From positions 1 to 40,399 of IMG/VR virus record IMGVR_UViG_3300032006_000028: a stretch of 40,399 nucleotides of DNA. One strand, given 5' to 3'. A program made the position numbers and the translations under genes. The notes below the pieces were generated by a model, which made no database searches, was not told where the DNA came from, and worked only from the letters and a program-made list of their open reading frames with translations. Shown in pieces: positions 26,958 through 35,450 of this stretch. How positions within the stretch are numbered: position 1 is the first letter of the stretch; each line of letters begins with the position of its first letter. This DNA comes from a virus.

Positions 26958-27234
26958 AGAATCATGTAGAGAGACGGCACAGGAAGTAGCAGAATTGATA
27001 ATACAAAAACATAGAGATTATGGCCCCGATAATATACTAGTGTTTAAAGAACAGGGATTAATAGTTAGACTATGGGATAAGATAGGGAGATTAAAACATC
27101 TTCTTTGGACAAATTCTAATCCTAACTATGATTCTGTTGTTGATTCATTTACAGATATTGCGGGATATGGTATAATCGGGTTGATGTTACAGAAAGAAAC
27201 ATTTACTAATGAAATGACTCAAGATGGAATGTAG
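26947..27234 (+). CDS. Nmad1/DUF1599-like nucleotide-associated protein
   Basis: The product has 95 residues from ATG 26947 (AAAAGGAGA 6 nt upstream). The pattern HRDYGPDNI, FKEQGLIVRLWDKIGRLKHLL and DSVVDSFTDIAGYGIIGLML is the signature I associate with DUF1599, named nucleotide modification associated domain 1 and related to all-alpha NTP pyrophosphatases. Conserved acidic residues in the last motif fit a metal site. It may act on modified or unwanted nucleotides during replication. No base-modifying enzyme is visible in this window, so the substrate is open. Confidence 0.65.
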   Translation: MTFEESCRETAQEVAELIIQKHRDYGPDNILVFKEQGLIVRLWDKIGRLKHLLWTNSNPNYDSVVDSFTDIAGYGIIGLMLQKETFTNEMTQDGM

Positions 27235-27242
27235 GAGGTAAG

Positions 27243-27461
27243 ATGGCAAAGGTTAGTGTAAAATTAGGATTTACTTTTAGAGTGGGAGATTTAGCAACCA
27301 ATCAATACGGACGTGTGGATTTATCTGTGGATCAGATAGACACAGAGTTACCGTTAGATGAGCAGTTAGAAGATTCTAAACGAACAGCTGAAGGAATTTG
27401 GACATTTGTTAAAAGCCAAATTGATTCACAAATTGATGAGGTGTTAGATGAAAATGGATAA
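27243..27461 (+). CDS. Small protein of unknown function
   Basis: The product has 72 residues with a GTAGGAGG site before ATG 27243. A beta start (KVSVKLGFTFRVGD) is followed by an acidic helical end (EQLEDSKRTAEGIWTFVKSQ). The 3' end overlaps the next gene by 14 nt. No family recognised. Confidence 0.6.
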   Translation: MAKVSVKLGFTFRVGDLATNQYGRVDLSVDQIDTELPLDEQLEDSKRTAEGIWTFVKSQIDSQIDEVLDENG

Positions 27462-27651
27462 AAAAAGCCTCGCATGGATTGGTATTGGAGGCATAGTAAC
27501 AAGTATAATAGGATATGTAGCCGTTAGACAACAATTAAAATGGATGAAAGAACAGGCAGAAATTAATACGATTCCCTATCCTATTTATAATAAACGAGAT
27601 AGGAGGGCATCACCCATATGGACAACGAAATATCGAGGGCCGTGGTCTTAG
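27448..27651 (+). CDS. Small single-pass membrane protein
   Basis: The product has 67 residues. Starts at 27448 or 27454 are both possible, with GAGGTG just upstream. One hydrophobic segment (SLAWIGIGGIVTSIIGYVAV) follows a basic N-terminus, and a soluble basic tail follows it. It could insert in the host inner membrane. AAGTATAATA occurs inside it near 27510. Function unknown; a holin role cannot be argued from one segment. Confidence 0.55.
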   Translation: MKMDKKSLAWIGIGGIVTSIIGYVAVRQQLKWMKEQAEINTIPYPIYNKRDRRASPIWTTKYRGPWS

Positions 27652-27881
27652 AAGCAGTTCTTAAAGAGCGAGAAAGACAAGACCTTTTATACGGCGATCA
27701 AAAAGGACACTCAGATGAATGGTGGAATGTAATTGCCACCGAAGAAAATGGAGAAGTAGCGAGAGCAATTTGGGAACAAGATAATCATCAGATGTATGCA
27801 GAGATTATTCAATGTTGTGCTGTCTATTTTGCATGGGCAGAAGCTATTCATAGGAGGGGGAGAAATGAAACAAACGGCTGA
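27618..27881 (+). CDS. MazG-like nucleotide pyrophosphohydrolase
   Basis: The product has 87 residues from ATG 27618, AGGAGGG 10 nt upstream. The all-alpha NTP-PPase pattern is clear: KERERQDLLYGD, then EWWNVIATEENGEVARAIWE with the E-x-x-E motif, then MYAEIIQCCAVYFAW. Such enzymes hydrolyse nucleoside triphosphates to monophosphates and clean or tune the nucleotide pool. It overlaps the recA start by 17 nt. Confidence 0.7.
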   Translation: MDNEISRAVVLEAVLKERERQDLLYGDQKGHSDEWWNVIATEENGEVARAIWEQDNHQMYAEIIQCCAVYFAWAEAIHRRGRNETNG

Positions 27882-28806
27882 TGAAGCTATTGAGCAACTA
27901 TTAAAATCAAAGACAGTAAATTTAATGAGAGGTAATAGTGACGAATTTTCTTATGGAAGAATTGCTTTCAATATCCCTTCTTTGGATAATCTTACTGGCG
28001 GCGGTATTCCCAAAAAAAGAATGACCCTATTATATGGGCCAACTAACGTAGGAAAATCTTACTTAGCATCTCAGGTAGTGGCTAATATTCAAAAAGAGGG
28101 GGGTACAGCAGCTTGGATTGATACAGAATTATCGTGGGATGCTGCATGGGTAGAGCGTTGTGGAATTGATCCTTATAACGTATTGGTAGCACAGCCCACC
28201 AACGGAGAAGAGGCTATGGATACAGCCCGTGAATTAATGAAAGCGGGAGTAGACGTAATAGTATTGGACAGTATAGCGGGATTAGTTCCAACAACAGTTA
28301 ATGAAAATGATTTTTCATATAGTCCAATCGCATGGCAAGCTAGATTTGTTAATAGTTCGTTACCAAAGCTATTACCTAACTTAAAACATGGTTCGGCGTT
28401 TATAGCGATCAATCAGGTACGATCTAGTATGGGGCCAGTAGCTCTTGACAATATGCCGGGAGGATTAGCTCAAGCGTTTTTTGCCCATTTCTTATTACAA
28501 GTACGGCGGAATGGGTGGATTAAAGAGGGTAACGATAATGTCGGCTTTGATATGGAAGTACGACTTAGAAAAAGTAAGGTAGGTGGAGAGAATTGGAGAT
28601 CAGCAACCGTCCCATTTAGAGTAGAGGGGGGCATAGATATCATTGAAAGCTTTATTAGAGAAGGCTTAGAACAGAAGTTAATCAAACAGGCTGGCCCTTG
28701 GTACGAATATGAAGGGAATAAAGTAATGGGAATGAATGGAATTAAAAAGTTTTTTATTGATAATACAGAGGCGTTTGCTACATTAAAAAATGAACTTGCC
28801 GCCTAA
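27865..28806 (+). CDS. recA: RecA-family recombinase
   Basis: The product has 313 residues from ATG 27865 (AGGAGGGGG 5 nt upstream); the longer reading from 27796 is unneeded. Walker A at 58-65 (GPTNVGKS), the conserved acidic residue E88 after a strand (WIDTE), Walker B at 131-135 (VIVLD), then AINQVRSSMG and a loop with PGGLAQAFFAHF, the DNA-binding L2 region. It is slightly shorter than bacterial RecA (about 350) and lacks its C-terminal acidic tail. It would carry out strand exchange with the Cas4-like and RuvC-like nucleases encoded next. Confidence 0.85.
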   Translation: MKQTADEAIEQLLKSKTVNLMRGNSDEFSYGRIAFNIPSLDNLTGGGIPKKRMTLLYGPTNVGKSYLASQVVANIQKEGGTAAWIDTELSWDAAWVERCGIDPYNVLVAQPTNGEEAMDTARELMKAGVDVIVLDSIAGLVPTTVNENDFSYSPIAWQARFVNSSLPKLLPNLKHGSAFIAINQVRSSMGPVALDNMPGGLAQAFFAHFLLQVRRNGWIKEGNDNVGFDMEVRLRKSKVGGENWRSATVPFRVEGGIDIIESFIREGLEQKLIKQAGPWYEYEGNKVMGMNGIKKFFIDNTEAFATLKNELAA

Positions 28807-29101
28807 AGACTTCACACCTCAAGAACAACAAATAGCCAAATGTTTAGAGGAGTTTGGTTTACGTTATAATCCTCAACACTACTTTCTTAACTACACAGTA
28901 GATTTTTGGATTCCTGAACTTAATATGATTATTGAAGCTGATGGAGTATACGGACATTATAAATCACGAGATATAAAAAGAGATATGGACTTAATGCAAC
29001 TTTCCGCAGTAGAGTATATAGTTCATATTGAAGAGACTACATATGCGGAAGTAAAGGAGAGACTATGGCAGGTATTGCTCAAATTAGAGGAGGGGGAATA
29101 A
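28790..29101 (+). CDS. DUF559/Vsr-like small endonuclease
   Basis: The product has 103 residues and overlaps the recA end by 17 nt. It has the short PD-(D/E)XK core of DUF559 proteins: PQEQQIAKCLEEFG helix, NYTVDFWIPELNMIIEADG with D38, E49 and D51, GHY, and a closing helix. It probably nicks or cuts DNA in recombination or repair. Position beside recA and the Cas4-like gene supports that. Confidence 0.7.
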   Translation: MNLPPKDFTPQEQQIAKCLEEFGLRYNPQHYFLNYTVDFWIPELNMIIEADGVYGHYKSRDIKRDMDLMQLSAVEYIVHIEETTYAEVKERLWQVLLKLEEGE

Positions 29102-29742
29102 ACCCCTTCCCTCAAGATAAATGGTTACTAAAAGAATTAGATACATATTTAACGGGTGAGTTTAGCCCAATGGAGGCGGGGAAGTTCTACCCGTCAGCAT
29201 TAGGAAACACTTGTGATAGGTATTTGTACTTAGCATATAATGGGTTTATTAAAGAACGACCCTTAGATGCAAAATTGCAACGTATTTTTGATAATGGATC
29301 GTATTTAGAAGAACGAATGGAAGATTACTTTGCAAATTTGGATATATTAATTTCTCGTGAATTGCGTGTTAAATTAGATTATCCCGTAATTTCAGGGCGG
29401 GTAGACTTCATATTAGCCCACGACATTTATACTGAAATTGCATTAGAGTTAAAGTCTATAAATACTCGTGGTTTTAATGCATTACAAAAATCACCAAAAC
29501 CAGAACATATAGTACAATTGCAAATATATTTGAATTTGCTACCGATGGATCATGGTGTTATACTGTACGAGAACAAAAATGATCAGCAATTAAAAGCTTT
29601 TGAATTAGAGAGAAATGAAGCTGATTGGAAAGCAATTAAAGATAGATGTTTTAGAATTATGGAAATGATTGAAGTACCAAATATATGTGGAGGTAATAGA
29701 TGGTGTCAATGCAAAGACGTGAAACTAACTGGACTCCAATAA
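29065..29742 (+). CDS. Cas4/RecB-like PD-(D/E)XK exonuclease
   Basis: The product has 225 residues from ATG 29065 (AAAGGAGA upstream), overlapping the previous gene by 37 nt. Catalytic residues: D114 in GRVDFIL, E128 and K130 in ALELKS, then Q151 and Y155 in VQLQIYLN. Cys at 50, 208, 214 and 216 form the one-plus-three layout that binds an iron-sulfur cluster in Cas4 and AddB relatives, although the C-x5-C-x-C spacing differs from classical Cas4. No CRISPR locus is near. The likely role is DNA end processing for recombination. Confidence 0.75.
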   Translation: MAGIAQIRGGGINPFPQDKWLLKELDTYLTGEFSPMEAGKFYPSALGNTCDRYLYLAYNGFIKERPLDAKLQRIFDNGSYLEERMEDYFANLDILISRELRVKLDYPVISGRVDFILAHDIYTEIALELKSINTRGFNALQKSPKPEHIVQLQIYLNLLPMDHGVILYENKNDQQLKAFELERNEADWKAIKDRCFRIMEMIEVPNICGGNRWCQCKDVKLTGLQ

Positions 29743-30218
29743 AGGCTTTAGGGACGGCTTCCCGTCATGTAGAGTCTTTAATGATTCCAGAGTTAAATGT
29801 TAATTTAGATGAGCGAGAACATCTAGAATTTTCAGATTTAATGAACTCTTCTAATAAAGAGTTATCTGAATTTTTAGTAGTGTATGGAGGATATAAAGCT
29901 TATTTAGAGAGTCAAGTCGCAGATGCTCAAGCAAAGAAAAATGCTTTAAATGCAGCTTTTGATGAGGGATTTGCTACGGCTGTGTTTAGAATCGCAGATG
30001 AACGGGAAAAGGAGGGTTTAAAAAAGCTAACTCGTGATGAAGTACGAGGGGCAGTAATGGATACATATGATTCTTTAAAAGAATTAAAACGTGATATTAT
30101 TGAACAAGAAGCAATTGAGACACGAATCATAGGTATTTTAAACACCTATACAACAGCATATAATACAGTTTCCAGAGTTGTTACTCTACGAATGGAAAAT
30201 ATATCTGGGAGGGCGTAA
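29700..30218 (+). CDS. Coiled-coil protein, possible recombination accessory
   Basis: The product has 172 residues with GGAGG 7 nt before ATG 29700. Almost entirely helical: SQVADAQAKKNALNAAF, RIADEREKEGLKKLTRDEVR, DTYDSLKELKRDIIEQEAIE, with a heptad pattern. No catalytic motif. The gene lies between the Cas4-like and RuvC-like genes, so a recombination mediator is a fair guess, but the family is not recognised. Confidence 0.55.
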   Translation: MVSMQRRETNWTPIKALGTASRHVESLMIPELNVNLDEREHLEFSDLMNSSNKELSEFLVVYGGYKAYLESQVADAQAKKNALNAAFDEGFATAVFRIADEREKEGLKKLTRDEVRGAVMDTYDSLKELKRDIIEQEAIETRIIGILNTYTTAYNTVSRVVTLRMENISGRA

Positions 30219-30406
30219 TGAAAGGATTAATCCCCTTTACTGTGATCGTATCAATACTTCATTTTTTTGAAGACGCTCTTTTAATTATGTTGGGGCGATA
30301 CACAGAAATTAACATATTAATTTTATTTATAGCTACTATAGCGTTTGGTTTTGTAGTAGCGGCAGTTGCGAAACATCCAAAGGTACATAAGGTGTTTCAT
30401 GACTGA
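30218..30406 (+). CDS. Small two-pass membrane protein
   Basis: The product has 62 residues; its ATG shares a base with the previous stop. Two hydrophobic stretches (IPFTVIVSILHFFEDALLIM and NILILFIATIAFGFVVAAV) are separated by a short polar turn (GRYTE), with a basic tail KHPKVHK. Size and topology fit a class II holin, but the gene is inside the recombination block with no endolysin nearby, so it is left unnamed. Confidence 0.55.
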   Translation: MKGLIPFTVIVSILHFFEDALLIMLGRYTEINILILFIATIAFGFVVAAVAKHPKVHKVFHD

Positions 30407-30902
30407 TATAGCATACGTAGGATTTGATTGCTCTAGTAAAGCGATACATTGTGTTGTCTTAGATTCAGAGTATAATCTAATTACAAAGAAGAAATGGGCT
30501 AGTAAAGAGAAGACATTTGAAGAAAGATTCAAGGAATTTTCCATGAGTTTTTGGGCTGATTTGAGTAAAATATATATAACGGACACAGGAAAAGAGCAAG
30601 TAAAAGTTGCTATTGAGCAAGCTATTTTAATTCAAAATCCTAAGACAACTATCGAGATTGCTAATGTTATCGGTTGTGTTAGGGCAGGGTGTCATCGTAA
30701 TAATTATGACGTTGTTGTTGTAGATAACAGACGATGGAAAAAGTCTGTTATTGGTAATGGCAATGCTAGTAAAGCGGACATTTTATCCCATGCAAAGGAG
30801 ATATGGGGAGATGTTTTTGAAGAACAAGATTTTGCAGATGCTGCATGTATTGCGGCATGGAGATTAAAGGAGGATTTAAGTGAAAGCACAGAAAATGAAT
30901 GA
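30399..30902 (+). CDS. RuvC-like Holliday junction resolvase
   Basis: The product has 167 residues from ATG 30399; this start gives an 8-nt overlap and removes a non-conserved extension. RNase H fold motifs of RuvC: D10 in VGFDCSSKA, E73 in VAIEQAI, D144 and D147 in EEQDFADAACIAAW. Length matches RuvC (about 170). It would cut branched DNA from replication and recombination before packaging. Confidence 0.75.
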   Translation: MTDIAYVGFDCSSKAIHCVVLDSEYNLITKKKWASKEKTFEERFKEFSMSFWADLSKIYITDTGKEQVKVAIEQAILIQNPKTTIEIANVIGCVRAGCHRNNYDVVVVDNRRWKKSVIGNGNASKADILSHAKEIWGDVFEEQDFADAACIAAWRLKEDLSESTENE

Positions 30903-31404
30903 TGATATTAGGATTCAATTTAACGAGAGTTACGACCCCCGTTTAACATATGAAGATAAGTTACCTGAAGGTGTAACAGAAGAAGATATCCAAGAGCAAT
31001 TTGGTAAAGTTGTATGGTGTGAGTTTTATGATTGCTTTTGGAATCGACGAGTTAAAGATTTACAAAAGACATGGGGGAGTATTATAGGGAATAAGAATTA
31101 TGAACCTATTGGATCAAACCCAACAGAAGCCGTATTTCAAGGAATATGCACTAGACCTGATGAAATTGTTTTGCGGTATAGACCCGTACGAGATACGTCG
31201 GGCGGTAAGGTAGATGTTCCATATTGTTATACTGCTGCAAAGAATGGTAAGACAGGGCATATAAGCTTTGCTAATTTATTACAATCAGACGGTACGCCAA
31301 TGGGAGGAAATATATCTTCTCAGAATGTATCAATCGATGAAAACCATCCGGGACGTGGATATTACAATCTACCGTCAGGAAGACCAAGGATTACTAAGTA
31401 CTAA
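30880..31404 (+). CDS. Conserved-looking protein of unknown function upstream of terminase
   Basis: The product has 174 residues from GTG 30880, preferred over ATG 30895 because AAAGGAGG lies 6 nt upstream. N-terminal acidic part (EDKLPEGVTEEDIQEQFG), central KVVWCEFYDCFWNRRVKDL, then a Gly-rich end (HPGRGYYNLPSGRPR). Several Trp, Tyr and Cys residues but no metal-binding spacing. It shares the stop/start overlap with the small terminase gene, so it may be packaging-related. No family recognised. Confidence 0.6.
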   Translation: MKAQKMNDDIRIQFNESYDPRLTYEDKLPEGVTEEDIQEQFGKVVWCEFYDCFWNRRVKDLQKTWGSIIGNKNYEPIGSNPTEAVFQGICTRPDEIVLRYRPVRDTSGGKVDVPYCYTAAKNGKTGHISFANLLQSDGTPMGGNISSQNVSIDENHPGRGYYNLPSGRPRITKY

Positions 31405-31901
31405 TGCCAAAGAAGATACCACAAAATATAAAAGATAAAGCATTTGAATTATATCTTCCGGGAGATAAAACTGCGGAAGATATAGTTTATTATTTAAATA
31501 AAGAATTTAAGATGAGTATAAAGCCTGTGACTATATATTCGTGGGCAAAACAAAATGATTGGAAAGCTTTACGAACTCAAGCAAGATCAACAGCGATTGA
31601 ACAAGTACAGGAAACTGAGAGCCAACGATTTGCTAGATTACAGAGCGAACATCTAGATACTTATGAACAGATGCGACATAAATCTAAACATGAGTTAGAC
31701 GGTCTTCTTTTTGATAGGGCAATAGATGCAGCAAGGATAGCGGATATGAGTATCCAAGGAGAGCGTAAGGTTATGGAAGGGTTGTTAGAGATGCAATTTA
31801 TTCAAGACGTAATAAATGTTTTGATAGAAGAGGTATCAGACCCAGCGGTGTTGGATAAAGTGGCGATACGATTACGAACGTTAGTGACTCAGGAGAATTA
31901 A
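31404..31901 (+). CDS. terS: Terminase small subunit
   Basis: The product has 165 residues. Residues of about 8-50 form a helix-turn-helix of the terminase/transposase type (AFELYLPGDKTAEDIVYYLN, then KPVTIYSWAKQNDWKALR). The rest is helical (MRHKSKHELDGLLFDRAID; GERKVMEGLLEMQ), as for the oligomerisation domain. Directly upstream of the large subunit (1-nt gap). It recognises the phage DNA to start packaging. Confidence 0.75.
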   Translation: MPKKIPQNIKDKAFELYLPGDKTAEDIVYYLNKEFKMSIKPVTIYSWAKQNDWKALRTQARSTAIEQVQETESQRFARLQSEHLDTYEQMRHKSKHELDGLLFDRAIDAARIADMSIQGERKVMEGLLEMQFIQDVINVLIEEVSDPAVLDKVAIRLRTLVTQEN

Positions 31902-31902
31902 T

Positions 31903-33558
31903 GTGGTTTTACAGCAGGAAGCAACTACTTATAATGATGCTTTTAATCAACTTGCAGAAGGAATTGCGTCGGCACAACAACAACGAGTAAAGGTTGGTAG
32001 CTTTTATGAGTTCCTTAGAGATATTTGGAGTCAAAGTTTTGAACATCCAGAGTACTTTAAGGCGTGGCATGTTGGGGTAGTAGCTGAAGATATAGAATAC
32101 TGCCTTGAAAATGATTTAAATTACTGTGCTGTATTACCTAGGTTCCACTTTAAATCTACACTTTTAGGTCATGCTTTTAGTATATGGAGATTATTACAAG
32201 CAACTCGTGATATGTCAGTATTATATCTATCGTATAGTGATGGAATGGCTCAATACCATATTAATGAGATTAACAAAACAGTAAAGCGTAATCCTCAATT
32301 AATGGAGTGGATGAAGAATAGAAATCCAAAAGCGGACTATTCGTTCAGATATCATGTTAATAAACATCCAGTTGATATTATGCATGGAGGATTGTTTTCA
32401 TTTAAACGAGGTATGCATGTTAATGGAGCTTTAATTGCAGATGACGTGTTACGTGACCCTGAGAACCCATTGAATAATACACAAATAAATAAGGTTGAAG
32501 ATCACTTTTTAACAGAAAGTTTATTCATTCCGTTAAAAGGTGTACCAGTAATAGTGTTAGGAACTCCCATGATGCCGGGGGATTTGCTGTCTAAGTTACA
32601 GAACGATGATCGATTTTTAGCTAGGAACTTACCAGCTTTAGACCCAGCACCAGATCGTAGAGTTTTAATGCCTGAGTTATATAGTGAAGAATGGTTACTA
32701 CAACAACAACGAGCTAGACCAAAATCATTTGCATCGGAGTTTTTATTAATTCCACATTGGTCAAGTGAAGCATATTTTGAGGAAGAAGATATTGACAAGC
32801 TACAGAATGAGGAGTTAGAATTATATCCTGCCTCAAAAAAGTATGTAAAGAAGGATGAGACGGAAGAATTATTTGCGGGGTTTGATGTAGGTAAAAAGAG
32901 GCATCCATCACACCTAGTAATTTTTAGACGAATAGGAAATACTATAGAACAGATACATCAATCATGGTTAGATGGTTGGAATTATTCTGATCAAATAGAA
33001 TTTTTAAATGATATAGCGGAGAATTTTGATTTGACGAAAGGTTATATAGATAATACTCGTGGAGAGTTAGAAGATAGGGGGTTACACCATTCGTGGTGGC
33101 CTATGAATTTTACGAGAAAGAATAAAAATACAATGGCACAAGTTTTTGAACAATATGTCCACGGTGGACATTTACAGATATTGAAAGACGAGAGACAGAA
33201 ACAACAGATTTTATCAGTTAATAATGAGCTAAAAGCACCCGAAACACCTATGGGTCATGGAGATGCATTCTTTTCCATTTCAATGGCATTGATGGCAGCC
33301 CATGAATCTACGGCGTACAGTATGAATGTACTTGGTAATGTCCAAGATTGGGCATCCGATATATTGGGGGAGACTAGTCAAAGTCCTAGTTTAGATCAAC
33401 AGCAAAATAGCAGTCTTGTGGATTTCCAAAATTCTGTTATTAACTCAGATTTAGATATGTCAGATTGCCCGAAACCTAATTGTACGGATGAATTTTGTCG
33501 TCCATCTTTTTGGGTTCCAGCTAATAAACTTTGTTTAAAATGTAATTATAGAGGATAG
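31903..33558 (+). CDS. terL: Terminase large subunit with C-terminal zinc-ribbon-like tail
   Basis: The product has 551 residues from GTG 31903. ATPase: Walker A variant at 80-86 (RFHFKST), Walker B at 177-181 (ALIADD), coupling motif VLGTPM near 220. RNase H-like nuclease: D328 (AGFDVGKKRH), D383 (YIDNTRGE), D454 (HGDAFFSIS). It packages and cuts the DNA at the portal. The last 30 residues carry C522, C527, C532, C544 and C547 (CPKPNC, FC, CLKC), a zinc-ribbon-like addition not usual in this family. Confidence 0.88.
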   Translation: MVLQQEATTYNDAFNQLAEGIASAQQQRVKVGSFYEFLRDIWSQSFEHPEYFKAWHVGVVAEDIEYCLENDLNYCAVLPRFHFKSTLLGHAFSIWRLLQATRDMSVLYLSYSDGMAQYHINEINKTVKRNPQLMEWMKNRNPKADYSFRYHVNKHPVDIMHGGLFSFKRGMHVNGALIADDVLRDPENPLNNTQINKVEDHFLTESLFIPLKGVPVIVLGTPMMPGDLLSKLQNDDRFLARNLPALDPAPDRRVLMPELYSEEWLLQQQRARPKSFASEFLLIPHWSSEAYFEEEDIDKLQNEELELYPASKKYVKKDETEELFAGFDVGKKRHPSHLVIFRRIGNTIEQIHQSWLDGWNYSDQIEFLNDIAENFDLTKGYIDNTRGELEDRGLHHSWWPMNFTRKNKNTMAQVFEQYVHGGHLQILKDERQKQQILSVNNELKAPETPMGHGDAFFSISMALMAAHESTAYSMNVLGNVQDWASDILGETSQSPSLDQQQNSSLVDFQNSVINSDLDMSDCPKPNCTDEFCRPSFWVPANKLCLKCNYRG

Positions 33559-33571
33559 GAGGTTTCCATAA

Positions 33572-35386
33572 ATGACGACAACAATTTCCCCCCAAGCTGA
33601 GACGGTATTAGCACATCGCTATTATTTAAAAGATGATACTAGTGAGCCACTTGAAGATTCGGATGGATTATTTCGACGGGTTGCTAAAGCTATAGCTAGT
33701 ATTGAAGATCAATATCTCACACTTAAAGTTGAGAAGGATTTATTAGAAATTGATTTTTATAATATGATGGCGGATTTAGAATTTATACCTAACTCTCCCA
33801 CATTAATGAATGCTGGGACAGAACAAGGTACGCTTTCTGCATGTTTTGTTTTACCGTTAGAGGATAGTATGGAGGGTATTATGAAAGCAGCTACTGATGC
33901 TGCAATGGTACAAAAGTTTGGTGGGGGTACGGGGTTTTCGTTGTCTAAATTGCGTCCAAAAGGAGCAGCCATTAAATCCACACATGGTATTGCTTGTGGG
34001 CCAATTGAAGTTTTAAAAACCTTATCACGAGTTTCTTCTATGATCACTCAAGGAGGTAAACGTGATGGAGCAAATATGGCGGTCATGTCTGTGTATCATC
34101 CAGACATACTTGAGTTCATCGATTGTAAATCAACTGAAGGTGATATACACAATTTTAATATTAGTGTTGGTGTGGATCAACATTTTATGAAAATGGTTGA
34201 GTGGGATATGTCTTATGCATTAATTGATCCTAAGACAAAACGAGGAACAATTACAATACCAGCACGGACAGTATTTAAAAAAATATGTGAGGGGGCGTGG
34301 AAAAACGGAGAGCCGGGAGTTATCTTTTTAGATAATGTTAATGAGGATAATAAAGTACAGAATAAATTTGGCCCCATGATTGCAACTAATCCTTGTGGGG
34401 AACAACCTTTACTGCCTAATGAATCCTGTAATTTAGGGTCTATAAACCTTTCTAAATTTGTTATAGATAAACAAATTGATTGGAATCATTTGGAGAAGAC
34501 TACACGATTAGCAGTTAATTTCTTGGATAATGTAATTGATGCAAATTATTACGCTACTCCTGAGATTGAAGAAATGACTAAAGCTACTCGTAAGATTGGG
34601 GTAGGTGTAATGGGGTTTGCTGATTTATTAATACAATTAGAGATTCCTTACAATTCTCCAAAAGCTCGAAGTCTCGGACGAGATATAATGAATTTTGTTC
34701 GGAAGGCAGCTGACGAGGCTTCTATAAATTTGGCAGCAAAACGTAGTCCCTTTCCAGCATTTGAAGATAGTACCTTTAATAAAATTACAGAAACATATCG
34801 GAATGCTTGTAGAATGACAGTAGCTCCAACAGGTACAATATCTATGATTGCTGATTGTTCATCGGGGATCGAACCAAATTTCGCTTTAGCGTGGGAAAAG
34901 CAGAATATTTTAGAGGGTAAGACATTAGTTTATATAAATAGTTATTTTGAACAAGCAGCTAAAGACGGTGGGTTTTATTCAGAAGGGTTAATGCAATACT
35001 TAGCTAATGGAGGTTCCTTACAAGATCGGGCAGAAGTTCCTCAAAATATTAAGGAACTATATATAACTGCCCCAGAATTAACTCCTGAAGAACATGTGTT
35101 AATGCAAGCAGCATTTCAACCTGCAGTAGATTCAGGAATATCAAAAACTATTAATATGCCTAATTATGCTACCGTACAAGATGTATGGGATACATATATG
35201 TTGGCATGGAAAGAAGATTGTAAAGGAATAACAGTTTATAGAGAAGGGAGTAGGGATAAAGAAGTTTTAGTAAAGGGTACACAAAGTGTTGACGGGTTTC
35301 AATGTTGTGAAAATCCTAGCATAATTTATCAAGACGGTTGCCATAAATGTCAACGTTGTGATTGGAGTGCTTGTGAAATAGCATAA
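33572..35386 (+). CDS. nrdJ: Class II (adenosylcobalamin-dependent) ribonucleotide reductase
   Basis: The product has 604 residues with a TAGGAGG site 9 nt before ATG 33572. Core motifs: FGGGTGFSLSKLRPKG, ITQGGKRDGANM, NPCGEQ with radical Cys C275 and E277, redox pair C91 (SACFV) and C286 (ESCNLGS), APTGTISMIA. No separate beta subunit gene is nearby, in keeping with class II. The tail has C578, C579, C590, C593, C596 and C601 (CHKCQRC), which would relay electrons from a thioredoxin or glutaredoxin; one is encoded at 37082. It makes deoxynucleotides for replication and needs vitamin B12 from the host. Confidence 0.88.
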   Translation: MTTTISPQAETVLAHRYYLKDDTSEPLEDSDGLFRRVAKAIASIEDQYLTLKVEKDLLEIDFYNMMADLEFIPNSPTLMNAGTEQGTLSACFVLPLEDSMEGIMKAATDAAMVQKFGGGTGFSLSKLRPKGAAIKSTHGIACGPIEVLKTLSRVSSMITQGGKRDGANMAVMSVYHPDILEFIDCKSTEGDIHNFNISVGVDQHFMKMVEWDMSYALIDPKTKRGTITIPARTVFKKICEGAWKNGEPGVIFLDNVNEDNKVQNKFGPMIATNPCGEQPLLPNESCNLGSINLSKFVIDKQIDWNHLEKTTRLAVNFLDNVIDANYYATPEIEEMTKATRKIGVGVMGFADLLIQLEIPYNSPKARSLGRDIMNFVRKAADEASINLAAKRSPFPAFEDSTFNKITETYRNACRMTVAPTGTISMIADCSSGIEPNFALAWEKQNILEGKTLVYINSYFEQAAKDGGFYSEGLMQYLANGGSLQDRAEVPQNIKELYITAPELTPEEHVLMQAAFQPAVDSGISKTINMPNYATVQDVWDTYMLAWKEDCKGITVYREGSRDKEVLVKGTQSVDGFQCCENPSIIYQDGCHKCQRCDWSACEIA

Positions 35387-35395
35387 TGGGATTTC

Positions 35396-35409
35396 GTAGT
35401 ATAATATAT
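35396..35409 (+). promoter_or_regulatory. Putative promoter -10 element (TAGTATAATATA)
   Basis: TATAAT at 35400-35405 in the 64-nt gap after nrdJ. Leader of about 40 nt to ATG 35451 with a GGGAGG ribosome binding site. No -35 box at 16-18 nt spacing. It would start transcription of the membrane protein, the tiny genes with the glutaredoxin, and probably the head genes. Confidence 0.5.
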
Positions 35410-35450
35410 CAGGGTACATATCGGCTAAAACTGACTGTAGGGAGGTATAT

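Noticed and set aside
29065-29742. Cas4-like gene as part of a CRISPR-Cas system
   Set aside because: No repeats with regular spacers and no other cas gene is present; the neighbours are recombination genes.
30218-30406. Two-pass membrane protein as the holin
   Set aside because: Topology fits, but it lies in the recombination block with no endolysin or spanin nearby, so the name is not justified.
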